From Nonlabens antarcticus (GTDB lineage: Bacteria; Bacteroidota; Bacteroidia; Flavobacteriales; Flavobacteriaceae): 64,000 bases of DNA. Position numbers and translations under genes: made by a program. Shown piece after piece: positions 1 through 7,622 of the stretch. Location of the stretch: positions 1 to 64,000 of the forward strand of contig NZ_JADFCO010000060.1 of NCBI RefSeq assembly GCF_015356755.1. The letters run 5' to 3'. The notes under the pieces were generated by a model that was given only the letters and a program-made list of their open reading frames with translations, searched no databases and was not told the origin of the DNA. Within the stretch, counting starts at the first letter, position 1; every line of letters starts with the position of its first letter.

Positions 1-97
1 AAATTAGAATTGGTTATGTCGTGCCTGTTTTTCGCTGTACCGAAAAACAATAAAGGCTTTATCCATTATAAACCCCTTAAAATGTGTAAGGCAGCGG

Positions 98-167
98 TTC
101 GGTTTTTAAGGATTTTCGAGTAAGGGCTCAAGAAGACCGCGCCGAAAATCCTGTTAAAAAAACCGAA
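98..167. repeat. long imperfect inverted repeat
   Basis: The arm at 98-118 (TTCGGTTTTTAAGGATTTTCG) is nearly the reverse complement of 143-167, with two or three extra bases in the second arm. This would give a long hairpin with a ~24-base loop. No open reading frame covers it, and the rest of 1-258 shows no supported gene. Confidence 0.5.
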
Positions 168-258
168 GTGATGACTTTCCGATGAAAAGCGGACTTGATT
201 CACAATTTTGGCAAAGGAATGAAGTGTTCCTTACTAGTCCCGATAGCTATCGGGACGG

Positions 259-377
259 GAAGGGTTAACGGAATGGAAAGCTAAAATTGGGGATTGTGTC
301 CAAGATATTTGTAGTGAAGCTCTTTTCCCGAAATGTAGCTTTTCGGGAAATGCAGGGGAATGTGCTGAATGGCTTAT
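259..377. repeat. ICE-region repeat, copy A
   Basis: About 120 bases shared with 868-987 and 2787-2906. The copies share GAAGGGTTAAC, GGAAAGCTAAAATT and GGATTGTGTCCAAGA, and all end near AATGTGCTGA. Inside is a small hairpin (CCCGAAA...TTTCGGG in this copy). It lies just 3' of the small gene at 427-621. Function is unknown. Confidence 0.7.
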
Positions 378-426
378 GAAACTCGCATTAAATAAAAGGG
401 TAATAGTACTTTTGTGAATAGTTAGC

Positions 427-621
427 TCACTCTTCAAAAAGTACTTTTTGATTTTTAGAATAAACATTATTTAAAAGTATTTGGTAGTAAAGGGGATGCT
501 TCTCTCTGTAGTAAGCTAAATGACACTCTGCACTTTCAATAGTATAATTTTCACTACTTAATTGGTAATGTTCTTCGGCTTCTTTTAATGAAATGTTGGA
601 TTTTAAAGCTGTACTTTTCAT
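427..621 (-). CDS. hypothetical protein, 64 aa, of the integrative element
   Basis: I do not recognise a family for this short, polar protein, which starts MKSTALKSN and is rich in Glu, Ser and Tyr. The main reason to accept it is its context. The ATG at 621 follows the same ~150-bp leader that precedes the DUF932 gene and the ParB-like gene downstream at 2970 and 4072, so it is probably expressed in the same way. A repeat copy lies directly after its stop. No signal peptide or membrane segment is visible. It may be an accessory factor of the element. Confidence 0.6.
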   Translation of the reverse strand: MKSTALKSNISLKEAEEHYQLSSENYTIESAECHLAYYREKHPLYYQILLNNVYSKNQKVLFEE

Positions 622-639
622 AATGTTAAAATTTTTGGG

Positions 640-800
640 TTAAACAATATTGAGCAGAAACCAAACGGAAGCTAAAATTCTTGGCTCAAAAGGAAACGGA
701 ATAAATAAGCGAGGGAAGAAGCTATGGCTTTATGCCGTAGTCTTTTGATGGAAGTATTTTACGAGTTTACCTTGCGTGTATATTGTATGATAATTGATTT
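640..800 (-). promoter_or_regulatory. shared leader, copy 1
   Basis: In minus orientation this region contains GACTACGGCATAAAGCCA, then TTATTTATTCCGTTTCC, TTTTGAGCC and CTTCCGTTTGG, ending with ATTGTTTAA about 15-20 bases before the ATG at 621. Closely similar sequences at 3823-3975 and 5884-6045 precede two other genes of the same element. A common promoter, operator or structured leader RNA is inferred. Confidence 0.65.
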
Positions 801-867
801 CCTTTTTTAAGCGGACTTGATTCACTATTTTGGCTAGGGAATGAAGTGTTCCTTCCCAGCATAGCGG

Positions 868-987
868 GAAGGGTTAACGAAATGGAAAGCTAAAATTGGG
901 GATTGTGTCCAAGACTTGCGTAGTGAAGCTCTTTTCTTGGAATGTAGCATTCCGCGAAATGTAGGGAAATGTGCTGAGTGGGTTATT
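868..987. repeat. ICE-region repeat, copy B
   Basis: Second copy of the ~120-base repeat. Its left flank, from about 812 (GCGGACTTGATTCAC), also matches the left flank of copy A at about 189, so those two copies are longer, roughly 180-190 bases. The internal hairpin is kept with a different sequence (GGAATG...CATTCC). Together with copy C it brackets the VOC and AraC genes. Confidence 0.7.
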
Positions 988-1214
988 AAAACTGATATCT
1001 ATCTTAAAGTGAATGGGGTGTATTTGTTGCTTGATTAAGCACTTAATCTTTGGTAAAGCACGAAGCCATATTTTTAATTTCCTTTTTAACTTTCTTATCG
1101 TCAAAATACAAATTAAAAATATGGCTACTTTGCAAATACTCCAAAGCTTTTATTTAAGGACTATTTGCCCTCTTTTTTATATACATTGCTCTGTGTTTGT
1201 TCTTTTTCACTCGT

Positions 1215-1709
1215 TTAGTTCGGTGAATGCAGACCGATTTTATTTCCTTCCGAATCAAGAAATAGACCGTAATAACCACTTTCATCTGCGTGAAGTGATT
1301 TCGGAACAATTATTTCGCCACCATTTTTCTCAACTTTATCAAGAATAATTTGAAGATTATCTCCACCATTTAAGTATATAGTTACACCATCAGATGAAGG
1401 TTTATAGCCTTCTGCTTTAATGATAACTCCTGTAACCATTTGTTCTTCATAAGGGAATATCCCCATTTCCATTTCGGGCATTTCTATCTTCTCAATGTTA
1501 ATGTCTAAAATTGCTTGATAAAAATTTACTGCTCTTGAAACATCCGTTGCTGGAATTTCAAAGATTGAAATATGACTTTTCATTTCTTTTGTTTTTTGAT
1601 TAATATTAGATTCAACCGGGATAGTTTCGGTTTTAGATTTGTTTTGGTTGTTACAGGCTGTAATGCTAAAGGAAAGAATTATGGCTGTACAAAGAATGGA
1701 TTTTTTCAT
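1215..1709 (-). CDS. VOC-family (glyoxalase/bleomycin-resistance-like) lipoprotein
   Basis: The start at ATG 1709 gives a lipoprotein signal with lipobox SITAC. A longer frame exists only through a TTG at 1736. After a Lys/Thr/Glu-rich linker, the domain begins around HISIFEIPATDVSRAVNFYQ and ends DSEGNKIGLHSP. This is the usual single VOC module of about 115 residues, as in glyoxalase- or bleomycin-resistance-like proteins. Substrate cannot be read from sequence. A lipid-anchored VOC protein is uncommon; most are cytoplasmic. It is followed upstream on the same strand by an AraC-type regulator with a gap of about 75 bases, so the two may form a cargo unit. Confidence 0.8.
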   Translation of the reverse strand: MKKSILCTAIILSFSITACNNQNKSKTETIPVESNINQKTKEMKSHISIFEIPATDVSRAVNFYQAILDINIEKIEMPEMEMGIFPYEEQMVTGVIIKAEGYKPSSDGVTIYLNGGDNLQIILDKVEKNGGEIIVPKSLHADESGYYGLFLDSEGNKIGLHSPN

Positions 1710-1784
1710 TTCGTCCTGTTTGATTTGACAAGACAAATTTAGATTTCGTGCAAATACAAAAATTGTAAAAATGCGACACGCTGA

Positions 1785-2600
1785 CTATTTGTAGAAGAGG
1801 GTAGAGAGTGCCATATTTTCATTGCCTAAAAATTCCTTCGGATTAATTCCGGTAAACTCTTTAAAGTCTTTTATAAAATGCGCTTGGTCGAAGTATTCAC
1901 TTTCGTAAGCAATGTCGGTTAGGTTTTCTGACTTTTTATTAAGAAGCATTTTTAGTGCATTTTGCAGTCGGATTACTTTACCCAACTGTTTTGGGCTAAC
2001 ACCAATTTGTTTTTTGAAATTTCGTTCAAGTTGTCTCCGTTTTGATAAATCTTCTTTAAGGATTTTGCTTATCGAAGCACTTCCATTTGTTGCTAAAAGA
2101 GCATCAATTGTTGTTTTTACGATATTATTAATTGTAGTTTTTTCATTCAACTTGTCTAAAAAAAAATTTTCAATAATTTCTATTCGTTCACTAGTATTAG
2201 TTGCCTCAATTATTTTTCGCTCCAAGTCACTAGCAGTTTTTTCTCCGAACAACAATTCTATTGTCGTTTCCTTGTTTGCCAAGTTATTAATGGGCATTGT
2301 TACAAAATTTGCAAAACCATAAGGGTAAAAACGAATTGCAAAAGTATTCACATATCCTGTAGGTTCTATATAAAAGGGTTCAATTGTCTGTCCGAGAACC
2401 ATTGCACGAGGTTGTAGTATAAATTCATCTTTCGAAGTGTATCGTTTAATGTCGTCTCCAAGTATAAACGCCATTTCAATTGTGCCATCAGGAATGATTC
2501 GTTGTTTTTGTACATCAGGTTCAGCAGGAACTTCTAAAGTCCAATAGCAACTGACAAGAGATTCTAAATCCGGATGTGGTTGGAATGTTTGATAGTTCAT
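1785..2600 (-). CDS. AraC-family transcriptional regulator
   Basis: This 271-residue protein has an N-terminal ligand-binding-like region (PHPDLESLVSCYWTLEVPAE..., the DUF6597 type often found before AraC HTHs). Its C-terminal ~100 residues form a double helix-turn-helix ending FDQAHFIKDFKEFTGINPKEF, the AraC signature. The start is an ATG at 2600. It probably regulates the adjacent VOC lipoprotein gene, which follows it on the same strand. Both lie between two copies of the local repeat, which suggests they entered the element as cargo. Confidence 0.85.
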   Translation of the reverse strand: MNYQTFQPHPDLESLVSCYWTLEVPAEPDVQKQRIIPDGTIEMAFILGDDIKRYTSKDEFILQPRAMVLGQTIEPFYIEPTGYVNTFAIRFYPYGFANFVTMPINNLANKETTIELLFGEKTASDLERKIIEATNTSERIEIIENFFLDKLNEKTTINNIVKTTIDALLATNGSASISKILKEDLSKRRQLERNFKKQIGVSPKQLGKVIRLQNALKMLLNKKSENLTDIAYESEYFDQAHFIKDFKEFTGINPKEFLGNENMALSTLFYK

Positions 2601-2786
2601 TGAATAATTGATATTTTGTTAAATGACGCACAACTCATTTTTGTGGTCAATAAATATAATGTTATTCGTATTATTAGATAGGATTAATTAATTCTTATAA
2701 AAATTTCTATTTGAACATTACTGATTAATTTACGTATTTGAATAGGAACTGAAATGTTATTTAGCAGTCTCGAAGTTTCGTGACGG

Positions 2787-2906
2787 GAAGGGTTAACACT
2801 ATGGAAAGCTAAAATTAGGGATTGTGTCCAAGATTATTATAGGGAAGCGCTTTTTCCGGAATGAAGCTTTTCGCGAAATGTAGGGGAATGTGCTGAACGG
2901 TATTGC
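2787..2906. repeat. ICE-region repeat, copy C
   Basis: Third and most diverged copy of the repeat at 259-377 and 868-987. It sits just 3' of the DUF932 gene and its terminator. GAAGGGTTAAC, ATGGAAAGCTAAAATTAGGG and GATTGTGTCCAAGATT are conserved. Confidence 0.65.
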
Positions 2907-2927
2907 TTTTAAACATAAGTAGCAAGC

Positions 2928-2956
2928 ACAAAAAAATCCAGTTTAAGGTACTGGAT
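2928..2956 (-). terminator. intrinsic terminator of the DUF932 gene
   Basis: Stem ATCCAGT/ACTGGAT (2936-2942 with 2950-2956), followed on the minus strand by an uninterrupted T run. It lies 13 bases after the stop codon. Confidence 0.75.
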
Positions 2957-2969
2957 GAACCTTTTGGCT

Positions 2970-3806
2970 TTAGGCCATTTCATAAATTTCATCAAACAAT
3001 TTCTTGTCCAATCTTTCTTGTTGGCCAAAGCTTTTCTTCAGCGTGTTGTGTAAAACTGCATTGAAGGCATTGTAACCTAACCACAAATTAGGTTCCTCGT
3101 TTAGCAACAATGCTTCATAATTCAGGATTTCCAGGACTTCACGAGATTTTTTCGAAGGGTCGCTGTTCTTGTCGCTGCATTCATATCTAAAGAGTTTCGT
3201 TTTATCAAGAATGGCTTTTACAAATTCCTGTGTATCGATGATTTTAAATTCTTTCATCTTGTCGAATTTCTTGGTTATCGTATAGAATTCATTGTCCAGA
3301 AACTTGTCGAACAGGTTGTTTAGTCTTGGCATAATAAGGTGTGTATTGTTCTTACTATGCTTGATGGAAAACTCAATTTCGCCTTGTGAAACGTGCAAAC
3401 CATTGGAACATACTTCTCTATAAAATCCGAAGTGTCCAGAAGTCTTTTCACTACCGTCATACGAGTTTTTGAACCGTAGCATTGGCAGTATCACGTCCTT
3501 ATCGTTCTTGACGGTAAACTGACTTATATCGTCTATGATAAAGTCGGTAATGAACGACCTATCATTTTTGTTGATGGTGCGCTTGTGAAAGTTCAGTTGT
3601 GCATCTGTCAGCATTTCTTCAGCTTTCTTGAAGAACAATTGGTTTGGAATGTGTCCATAACTGTTAGATACCACATTGACGATTTTACCATTTGAAATGA
3701 TGGCATTTTCAAGCCCTCGTCGGGATTCTATCTGTGTCAGAGTTTTTAAGGATTTCATTTCTGATGAAACAAAGATTTCATCCTGTTGCAAATTTTGTAA
3801 ATACAT
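2970..3806 (-). CDS. DUF932 domain protein
   Basis: The 278-residue protein resembles the DUF932 proteins common on Bacteroidetes conjugative transposons, phages and plasmids. The middle part (SDKNSDPS..., HFGFYREVCSNGLHVS, SIKHSKNN) is the typical core, and their molecular role is unknown. The ATG at 3806 (MYLQNLQQDE) is preferred because the longer frame begins with TTG inside the shared leader sequence. No signal peptide or membrane helix is seen, so it is cytoplasmic. It has its own terminator and the same leader as the ParB-like gene, pointing to co-regulation rather than one transcript. Confidence 0.8.
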   Translation of the reverse strand: MYLQNLQQDEIFVSSEMKSLKTLTQIESRRGLENAIISNGKIVNVVSNSYGHIPNQLFFKKAEEMLTDAQLNFHKRTINKNDRSFITDFIIDDISQFTVKNDKDVILPMLRFKNSYDGSEKTSGHFGFYREVCSNGLHVSQGEIEFSIKHSKNNTHLIMPRLNNLFDKFLDNEFYTITKKFDKMKEFKIIDTQEFVKAILDKTKLFRYECSDKNSDPSKKSREVLEILNYEALLLNEEPNLWLGYNAFNAVLHNTLKKSFGQQERLDKKLFDEIYEMA

Positions 3807-3822
3807 AGCTTTTGAATTTAGA

Positions 3823-3975
3823 TTAAACAATATTTGAGCTTAACCCAAACGGAAGCTAAAATCTCAGCTCAAAAGGAAACGGAATAAATAAGTAAGGGAA
3901 GAAGCGGTGGCTTTATGCCGTAGTCTTTTGATGGGTGTATTTTACGAGTTTACCTTTGCGTTACTATTGATTGAT
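3823..3975 (-). promoter_or_regulatory. shared leader, copy 2
   Basis: Copy of the leader seen at 640-800, ending 16 bases before the ATG of the DUF932 gene. It keeps GACTACGGCATAAAGCCA, TTATTTATTCCGTTTCC and CTTCCGTTTGGG. Confidence 0.65.
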
Positions 3976-4015
3976 TATTCTCTCTATTCCTTGACCATTT
4001 TAACCAAGTGTCTAT

Positions 4016-4058
4016 TATAAAAAAAAAAGAAGGACCAGCACGAATGCCAATCCTTCTT
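4016..4058 (-). terminator. intrinsic terminator of the ParB-like gene
   Basis: Stem AAGAAGGA (4027-4034) with TCCTTCTT (4051-4058), followed on the minus strand by about ten T residues. It lies 13 bases past the ParB stop. Confidence 0.85.
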
Positions 4059-4071
4059 CAAACAACAAAAG

Positions 4072-5868
4072 CTACTCTTTCAATCCTTGAATTTGCTTTT
4101 CAAGAACTGTTATTCGCTCTTTCAAACGTTCTTCACGCTTGTTTCTTTTTTCGGCATATTCTTTTTCGATGCCGTCAATCTTGGACTTGTAATAACCTTG
4201 CATCGCATTGTAGAATGAAATGTTAGTCAGATTATTAACGTGATTGCTTTCGCCAAAATGCACTTGCTTCGTTAGTATATACCGTATCAACTTATGAAAG
4301 ATTTCCTTTTTAAACTTCTTTTTGAAACTCTCAACAATTTCTTCATCTGTCATCTTGGATGTATTGCCCAATAAATTTGAAAAGAATCTTTGTCGTCCAA
4401 CATAATCTACATTGTTTTCATACAACGTCAATGAGAATGCTACCATTTCATCCACCGAAAGTGTTTTCTTCGTATCAATGTATTTGGTGTCTCTAATCAT
4501 TTCAACAACTTCTTCAAACTGCTTGTTGTTCTCTATTTGCTTCTTGCGTATTTCCCTTTCGTTGATTTTAATTATCTGTTCTTCAGGGGAACAATCTGCC
4601 ATTTTTCTGTTTTCCAAAGGTGCTGAATACGATGTCGATTCATTTTTGGACTGTTCAACAATCTTTATAAAGACTTCTTTGTGTCTGTATGTTTCAGGAT
4701 GGAACACAATACCTTTTACAAATTCATTTTCTTTAGCGGAATTGTATTTTTCCAATTCTTCTTCGTATTGCTGTAAGGCTTCATCCAGCTCAGCTTTAAA
4801 TTCATCTTCGGAATAATCGTAATGTTGGTATTCTTTCTTGATGTCCTCAATTGTTGGCTTTATCGGATTTTCTATGATTTCAACATCATCCAGCAAATAG
4901 ACTTTCAAACCGTTCTTTTCCAATTGTGAAATAATCAGCTGATTGTTTTCCTCGTCTGCCCAATACTGTCGTATTTCAGGAATTAACAGTATGTTCTCTT
5001 GTTTCGATTTTTCAATCAAATTCAAGAACGACTTGCTTTTCTTCGTTTCATAACAAGCTGATTTTGTACAAACCATTTTGCCATCGCCGAAAAGATTACC
5101 TTGATTTGCCGCGTTAAACGGACATTCAATACAAGAGCCTACTTTTGGCACCAATTTCTTATCATTTACATCAAAAGATGCTTTTTCCAAATCATAGGTC
5201 TGGTCTTTAATCATCCTGTTCACCTGATGGGCACTAAAATCTTCGCCCATCGTTTCCAACATCATCTGCTGTTCTTCTGGTTCAAAAAGTGCAACACCCA
5301 CACCTAACGAAATCGTCATTTCGCCATTACGAACAAAATGCTTAAAACCTTCAATTAAACCAGCCAGCTTTAATCGTTGTCTGATAAAGTTATCTGTTCT
5401 TCCCAATCGCTTTGCAATTTCTGTAGGCGCATATTTTTCGCTTAAGTAAGCAATCGCCTCAGCTTCTTCGGTAGGTTCAACATCCTGCCTTTGCAGATTT
5501 TCGATGATTTGAATTTCAAGAACATCGTTGTTCTTATATTCCCTGACAATACACGGAATAGTTTTCTTGTCGGCCATCTTACTTGCTCGATACCTACGTT
5601 CGCCCATCACGATGATAAATTCGTTTCCAGATTTTCGGACTGTAATAGGCTGTAGAACACCGTGCTTTTTGACGCTTTCGGAAAGCTGTTGCAGATGTGC
5701 TTCATTAAAAGTCTTTCTGGGTTGCATCGGGTCGGGAATGACCTTTGCAGTTGATAGGTTCTCAATCTGAAGCCCAATCGCTTTTTGTGTCAATTTTTCT
5801 TTGACTTCTTTCTTGGCGGTGGTAATTTTTTTACCGCTCTTTCTTGTGGTACTCGCTTTTGTTGTCAT
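4072..5868 (-). CDS. ParB/RepB/Spo0J-family DNA-binding protein
   Basis: This is a 598-residue protein. The basic N-terminus (KASTTRKSGKKITT) is followed by a ParB N-terminal domain with QPRKTFNEAHLQQLSESV and the CTP-binding/arginine motif GERRYRA. Then comes a KorB-type helix-turn-helix (APTEIAKRLGRTDNFIRQRL). The long C-terminal part has a Cys cluster (GSCIECPFNAAN, MVCTKSACYE) and ends in a coiled coil (KERITVLEKQIQGLKE). ParB proteins bind DNA in segregation or mobile-element maintenance. No ParA is visible here, so a stand-alone element-borne regulator or plasmid-type factor is likely. ATG 5868 is chosen over a TTG nine bases upstream. It is about twice the length of a chromosomal ParB. 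Confidence 0.88.
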   Translation of the reverse strand: MTTKASTTRKSGKKITTAKKEVKEKLTQKAIGLQIENLSTAKVIPDPMQPRKTFNEAHLQQLSESVKKHGVLQPITVRKSGNEFIIVMGERRYRASKMADKKTIPCIVREYKNNDVLEIQIIENLQRQDVEPTEEAEAIAYLSEKYAPTEIAKRLGRTDNFIRQRLKLAGLIEGFKHFVRNGEMTISLGVGVALFEPEEQQMMLETMGEDFSAHQVNRMIKDQTYDLEKASFDVNDKKLVPKVGSCIECPFNAANQGNLFGDGKMVCTKSACYETKKSKSFLNLIEKSKQENILLIPEIRQYWADEENNQLIISQLEKNGLKVYLLDDVEIIENPIKPTIEDIKKEYQHYDYSEDEFKAELDEALQQYEEELEKYNSAKENEFVKGIVFHPETYRHKEVFIKIVEQSKNESTSYSAPLENRKMADCSPEEQIIKINEREIRKKQIENNKQFEEVVEMIRDTKYIDTKKTLSVDEMVAFSLTLYENNVDYVGRQRFFSNLLGNTSKMTDEEIVESFKKKFKKEIFHKLIRYILTKQVHFGESNHVNNLTNISFYNAMQGYYKSKIDGIEKEYAEKRNKREERLKERITVLEKQIQGLKE

Positions 5869-5883
5869 AATACTCAAATTTTA

Positions 5884-6045
5884 GATTAAACAATATTTGA
5901 GCAGAAACCAAACGGAAGATAAAATCTTGGCTCAAAAGGAAACGGAATAAATAAGCGATGGAAGAGACGTTGGCTTTATGCCGTAGTCTTTTGATGGAAG
6001 TATTTTACGAGTTTAAATTGCGGTCATATTGTATGATAATAAACC
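5884..6045 (-). promoter_or_regulatory. shared leader, copy 3
   Basis: Third copy of the ~150-base leader, ending about 15 bases before the ParB-like ATG. It agrees with copies 1 and 2 from the ATTGTTTAATCTAAA end back to about GTATGATAATA. Confidence 0.65.
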
Positions 6046-6113
6046 CCCTTAGTTAAATTTTTATTTTCAATTCATTGGTAATATATTAGTTTAATATTTA
6101 TTGGTAATAAATG

Positions 6114-6142
6114 TTGTTAATTGAAAAGAATTATTATTTTTG
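6114..6142 (+). promoter_or_regulatory. Bacteroidetes-type promoter reading toward the att-like site
   Basis: TTG at 6114-6116 and TATTTTTG at 6135-6142 match the -33 TTG / -7 TAnnTTTG consensus of Bacteroidetes with an 18-base gap. A transcript would start near 6149, run through the tRNA-like segment and stop at the terminator at 6360-6387. No convincing protein is encoded there. Confidence 0.5.
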
Positions 6143-6218
6143 CATCAGACGAATCAAATTGAACTACAACTCACGAGAATTAGTTCACAAATCGTCAACA
6201 TAGATAAAAATATTTGGC

Positions 6219-6276
6219 AGAAGTGCCACAGCGACAGGGCTCGCCAAGCAAGGTTCGAGTCCCGTCCAGACCGCAA
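6219..6276 (+). other. tRNA 3'-end-like sequence, candidate attachment site
   Basis: A GCGA...TCGC stem that could be a long variable arm is followed by GGTTCGAGTCCC, the T-loop signature, and by CCAGACC plus a discriminator-like G. The order fits the 3' half of a class II tRNA such as tRNA-Ser, but the 5' half is absent and the T stem does not pair, so it is not a working tRNA. A tRNA 3' end at the border between an element-like region and ordinary chromosome is the classic mark of integration. The intact tRNA would then lie left of this window. Confidence 0.4.
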
Positions 6277-6359
6277 TACTTTTTATAAGTATGCAATTCA
6301 AGTTGTGTGTCCTCTAAAATAATTGAGGATTTGAAGGTAATCATTGATTACTTTTTGAG

Positions 6360-6387
6360 AAGCTTTTCCAAACGGAGAGGCTTTTTT
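6360..6387 (+). terminator. intrinsic terminator after the tRNA-like segment
   Basis: AAGC-TTTTCC-AAAC-GGAGAG-GCTT forms a ten-pair stem including two G-U pairs, followed by TTTTTT. It could be the original terminator of the disrupted tRNA locus. Confidence 0.65.
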
Positions 6388-6392
6388 GTTTT

Positions 6393-6731
6393 ATAGAAGT
6401 TTTAAACTTCTTTATTTAGAGTCTGTTTCAGATCATATATTTTCTAGCACAATGTATTGGAGATGAGTTACTAACGGCCCTGTAAATCGCCTGCATTGTT
6501 CTTGAAAGGTTAAGTTGTTTTAGGAAATTTAGTTCGTTTGCTACGTATTCAAGCTCACTTTATTTAGATATCTTGATTCTGCTACCCCATTAACACTATA
6601 AAAGTTAGAAATAAATTGGACAAAAGATTCTTACTTGGTCAATTACTAATGACCAGAACTCCATTTATTTTCAATCTAACACCTAAAAATTATAATTGTA
6701 AAAATGGTTTGAAACTAAGTGTATGATCCTC
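6393..6731. other. gap without a recognised gene
   Basis: AT-rich spacer between the candidate attachment site and the 3' end of the rhodopsin operon. I see no supported gene, repeat or clear terminator in it. Confidence 0.5.
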
Positions 6732-7622
6732 TTATTTGCGCAGCCATGCGAAAATCACAACATGTGGTATAGTCGTTATTGCGCTTACAAAGACAATGAA
6801 TGACATTGATATTTCTTGTTTCTCTACCATTACAAGAAACACTACAGAGATGATTAGACTGGGCAGGTAAAAAGGCAAAGCTTTGTAGAAGTAATCCCTA
6901 ACGCTCTTAAGTGCTGTTAAATTCAAATCCTTAAGCTGGCTAATTACGGATGGAACACTATGCCACAGAACAAAATAAAACAGGAATCCCAGTAAAAGAT
7001 CCATTTCTAAGAACACCCAGTACAACAAAGCCAGCGATAATTGAAGGATAAAAAAAGCAGTCCATTTTAATTTTCCCTGTAGCGTATTGCCAAAGGCTAG
7101 TATAAATTGAATCACAATAAACGGCAAAGTCAAAATATAATTCCAAGAAATAATGTCAATTTTGAACCCATTACTTCCAAACAAAGGCACTAACTCCGGC
7201 GCATTAGCTAAAAATAGCAGTGCAAAAACAGACAACCCATAAAAAAAGCATTGTAAGTGTATCGCGATATTTTTACTAGATATCCAGGGGTGAATGTGCT
7301 CCTCACCAAAATGATAAGCTGATACAAGAATAAAAATGTTTAAGGCAATAAATGGATCTAAATAAAATAACACGCCAGTCAACGCCGCTATTCCTAAATA
7401 AACCATCAAAAACCTGGGAAGCTTCCAGGCGTTGTCCGTTTCTCGATTTATAAGATAATAGTCATTTGCACCATGTATTAAGCCTACAGTAAATAATAGG
7501 AAAAGAAATATAGAGGTTAAAATAGACATGAAACCCATATCTAAAATCAGAACAACACCTATCACAATAGTTATTGCAATTAAGACTCCGTATAATGCTT
7601 TTGGTGATTTAAACAAAAGCAC
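6732..7622 (-). CDS. blh: Brp/Blh-type beta-carotene 15,15'-dioxygenase
   Basis: This integral membrane protein of 296 residues has about eight hydrophobic segments. It carries the histidines expected of the Brp/Blh family iron site: GLIHGANDYY (His50), SAYHFGEEH (His104), LWHSVPS (His221) and TIPHVV (His287). The family cleaves beta-carotene into two retinals, the chromophore of microbial rhodopsins. The gene overlaps the end of the DUF2254 gene by 14 bases and lies two genes behind the rhodopsin, so its role as retinal supplier is well supported by context. Its second motif is less canonical than in typical Blh, but all the key His residues are there. Confidence 0.9.
   Translation of the reverse strand: MLLFKSPKALYGVLIAITIVIGVVLILDMGFMSILTSIFLFLLFTVGLIHGANDYYLINRETDNAWKLPRFLMVYLGIAALTGVLFYLDPFIALNIFILVSAYHFGEEHIHPWISSKNIAIHLQCFFYGLSVFALLFLANAPELVPLFGSNGFKIDIISWNYILTLPFIVIQFILAFGNTLQGKLKWTAFFILQLSLALLYWVFLEMDLLLGFLFYFVLWHSVPSVISQLKDLNLTALKSVRDYFYKALPFYLPSLIISVVFLVMVEKQEISMSFIVFVSAITTIPHVVIFAWLRK

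Noticed and set aside
6219-6276. intact tRNA gene
   Set aside because: There is no matching 5' acceptor strand, D arm or anticodon arm and the T stem is broken.
6140-6322. 60-codon open frame in the tRNA-like border region
   Set aside because: It crosses the T-arm-like sequence, has a low-complexity product with no relatives I recognise, and its start overlaps a promoter -7 box.
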